A DNA stretch of 5,098 nt, from NCBI GenBank assembly GCA_030452365.1, contig JAKDMK010000209.1:1-5098 (forward strand). The letters are read 5' to 3'. The notes under the pieces were generated by a model, which saw nothing but the letters and a program-made list of their open reading frames with translations, was not told where the DNA came from and searched no databases. Shown piece after piece: positions 4,900-5,098 of this stretch (within the stretch, counting starts at the first letter, position 1; each line of letters begins with the position of its first letter). The translations under genes and the position numbers were made by a program. Source of the stretch: Nitrococcus sp. Its GTDB lineage: Bacteria; Pseudomonadota; Gammaproteobacteria; Nitrococcales; Nitrococcaceae.

Positions 4900-5098
4900 T
4901 CAGCACTGAATTCGTGGTCTGTCCCGGTTTCCCTCAGCAGTCCCGGTTTCCCTCAGCAGGACATCCTTGACGGCCGCGTATTCGCGTGCGTCGGGGATGC
5001 CGCGGAGGACTTCGCAAAGGACCAGATCGGCGATAACAAGCTCGGCAGCGGGTTTCTCGTCGTCATGTTCGATTGCGGGGTCGCTATGCTCCAGCAAC
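4900..5098 (-). CDS. PIN-domain (VapC-like) protein, partial, with repeat-derived C-terminus
   Basis: The gene enters from the right edge; the TTG at 5097 is only where the window cuts it. Residues LVIADLVLCEVLRGIPDAREYAAVKDVLL match the central strand and helix of PIN-domain ribonucleases of the VapC type, including the conserved glutamate (E in LCEVLRG). The first catalytic aspartate must lie off-window. The reading frame then runs into two 19-base tandem repeats and a REP arm, giving a tail RETGTAEGNRDRPRIQC and a stop at TGA 4902-4900. The later acidic residues that complete the PIN active site, normally some 40-60 residues further on, are absent. So the protein is probably a truncated, inactive VapC remnant, unless the family member is unusually short. 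Whether a VapB antitoxin precedes it cannot be seen. Confidence 0.62.
   Translation of the reverse strand, partial: LLEHSDPAIEHDDEKPAAELVIADLVLCEVLRGIPDAREYAAVKDVLLRETGTAEGNRDRPRIQC
4908..4926. repeat. Solitary REP arm, copy 3
   Basis: GAATTCGTGGTCTGTCCCG here is identical over 19 bases to 1483-1501, the right half of the first REP-like hairpin. No inverted partner (GGGACAGACC) is found near it, so only half of an element remains or was inserted. Confidence 0.7.
4921..4958. repeat. Two tandem copies of a 19-bp unit
   Basis: GTCCCGGTTTCCCTCAGCA occurs twice head-to-tail without any difference (4921-4939 and 4940-4958). The first copy overlaps the solitary REP arm by six bases. Both lie inside the 3' end of the PIN-domain reading frame. 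Two perfect copies suggest a recent duplication. Confidence 0.85.

Noticed and set aside
4921..4958. CRISPR array
   Set aside because: The two 19-base units are directly adjacent without spacers, and no cas gene is present.

Overview
The window reads as a piece of a moderately GC-rich proteobacterial genome. The best fit is a gamma- or betaproteobacterium, judged from the style of the transporter, the RelE/ParE-type toxin and the repeated GGGACAGACC palindromes; nothing here fixes the genus. There is no rRNA, tRNA, CRISPR array or complete insertion sequence. It looks like the edge of a conserved chromosomal segment (a transporter) passing into an accessory stretch built from defence-type and toxin-antitoxin genes separated by short palindromic repeats.

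Layout. Bases 1-1188 (+) hold nearly all of an MFS permease of the HcaT / nucleoside:H+ symporter-like group, whose first few codons lie off the left edge. Bases 1189-1850 are non-coding, with a long REP-like hairpin (1451-1505), an imperfect inverted repeat (1188-1203/1391-1406) and a gapped direct repeat (1398-1417/1558-1574). Bases 1851-4013 (+) hold what is best read as one long gene for a TIR domain, a STAND-type P-loop NTPase and a C-terminal helical/TPR region. As given it is split into three reading-frame pieces by two one-base shifts that cancel each other, around 2623-2645 and 2970-2985. Right after its stop lies a perfect 23-bp inverted repeat containing a third matching arm and followed by five T's (4018-4114), probably a terminator as well as a REP-family element.

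On the minus strand lies a compact toxin-antitoxin operon: a small antitoxin-like gene (4848-4621), then a RelE/ParE-superfamily toxin (GTG start at 4616, end 4281). An extended -10 sequence sits so close to the antitoxin ATG that its mRNA may be leaderless. At the right edge, also on the minus strand, is a PIN-domain (VapC-like) fragment whose last codons are made of repeat DNA: two 19-bp tandem copies plus a solitary REP arm.

How the parts fit. The TIR-STAND-TPR protein has the architecture of an NLR-like anti-phage sensor: C-terminal repeats sense, the NTPase oligomerises and the TIR domain consumes NAD or makes a nucleotide signal. That role is inferred from domain order. The same palindrome family occurs before the TIR-STAND gene, between it and the toxin-antitoxin pair, and between that pair and the PIN fragment, so each accessory module is bracketed by these arms. 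No single protein family here is new to me; the repeat-punctuated arrangement, the twice-frameshifted defence gene and the repeat-derived tail of the PIN fragment are the points that most deserve checking.
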